Source: Lichenifustis flavocetrariae
Lineage (GTDB): Bacteria; Pseudomonadota; Alphaproteobacteria; Rhizobiales; Beijerinckiaceae
Length of the DNA: 61,186 bases
Assembly: GCF_026130545.1 (NCBI RefSeq)
Contig: NZ_JAMOIM010000028.1
Coordinates: forward strand, 1 to 61,186
Direction of reading: 5' to 3'
Shown: positions 61,129 through 61,186 of the stretch, in pieces
Numbering within the stretch: position 1 is the first letter of the stretch
Layout: every line of letters starts with the position of its first letter
The notes under the pieces: generated by a model
The model's database searches: none
Told to the model about the DNA's origin: nothing
The model's input: the letters and a program-made list of their open reading frames with translations, nothing else
Made by a program: the position numbers and the translations under genes

Positions 61129-61186
61129 CCGGACAGACAGCGTCTGGATGTGGTCGGTTTGCACTGCCTGCTGTAATCAGGCGGCG
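61110..61186 (+). mobile_element. possible left end of an IS481-like element
   Basis: TGTAGTAGTTTGTACTTGAC at 61110-61129 and the following CGGACAGAC closely match 41991-42018, which precedes the IS481-like transposase start at 42112. If the layout is the same, a transposase start would lie just beyond the window. Confidence 0.35.

Noticed and set aside
1-61186. CRISPR array or cas genes
   Set aside because: No regularly spaced direct repeats were noticed on either strand; the only Cas-related protein is the transposon-borne TnpB.

Overview
The window looks like chromosomal DNA of a GC-rich alphaproteobacterium of the order Hyphomicrobiales (Rhizobiales), probably near Methylobacterium, Bosea or Beijerinckiaceae relatives. 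This rests on the overall base composition, the many GTG/TTG starts, an HWE-type histidine kinase, a Tad-type TadE/TadG set, and several small proteins typical of this order. The placement is an inference from protein style; no rRNA is present.

Region 1 (1-6510) is accessory. It holds an AT-rich two-gene cassette of unknown function and an intact IS200/IS605 element with tnpA and tnpB. That element splits a small XRE-type regulator, which can be reassembled exactly by removing it. Small conserved proteins follow, then a ribbon-helix-helix regulator whose start codon sits inside a long inverted repeat, a three-gene coupled cassette, and a tRNA-Ala(CGC).

Region 2 (6719-18518) carries a BadF/BadG-type sugar kinase, a PsiF-like secreted protein, an IS3 remnant, a LysR regulator and a peroxiredoxin-like protein. 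It then has a tightly packed seven-gene operon: cytochrome b561, a sulfite-oxidase-fold molybdoenzyme, a DUF2064 transferase, a GT-C enzyme, a radical SAM/SPASM protein, a GT2 enzyme and a nucleoside phosphorylase. Its product is unknown. A GAF histidine kinase faces it.

Region 3 (19210-35359) is the most remarkable part. It is one run of 18 genes that starts as a chemosensory system (soluble chemoreceptor with two signalling tips, triple-CheW, CheB, HEAT protein, CheR, CheY, CheA, STAS protein, ParA-like ATPase, CheY, membrane chemoreceptor, CheY). It continues without a break into a stressosome-type module (RsbR, RsbS, RsbT, a second RsbT-like ATPase, an RsbX-like phosphatase). It ends in a histidine kinase whose N-terminus resembles the RsbT-binding domain of RsbU. 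I infer a signalling pathway that joins a chemoreceptor array to partner switching and a two-component output.

Region 4 (35464-41772) is a sugar-uptake cluster: a LacI regulator with two visible operators, a binding protein, two permeases and a GH127 beta-L-arabinofuranosidase. The ABC ATPase must be encoded elsewhere. Region 5 (41773-43176) contains IS remnants.

Region 6 (43177-54645) has a TadE/TadE/TadG trio, a run of stress or detoxification enzymes (GFA/CENP-V, PNPOx-like, alpha/beta hydrolase, AhpD-like with a divergent LysR), small unknown proteins, and a carnitine catabolism pair (BKACE plus carnitine dehydrogenase fused to a thioesterase). Region 7 (54701-61186) has a giant CheB-CheR-PAS-HWE kinase with its own response regulator, a Pro-Met repeat protein, a cupin and a truncated IS110 transposase. 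It ends in sequence that resembles another IS terminus.
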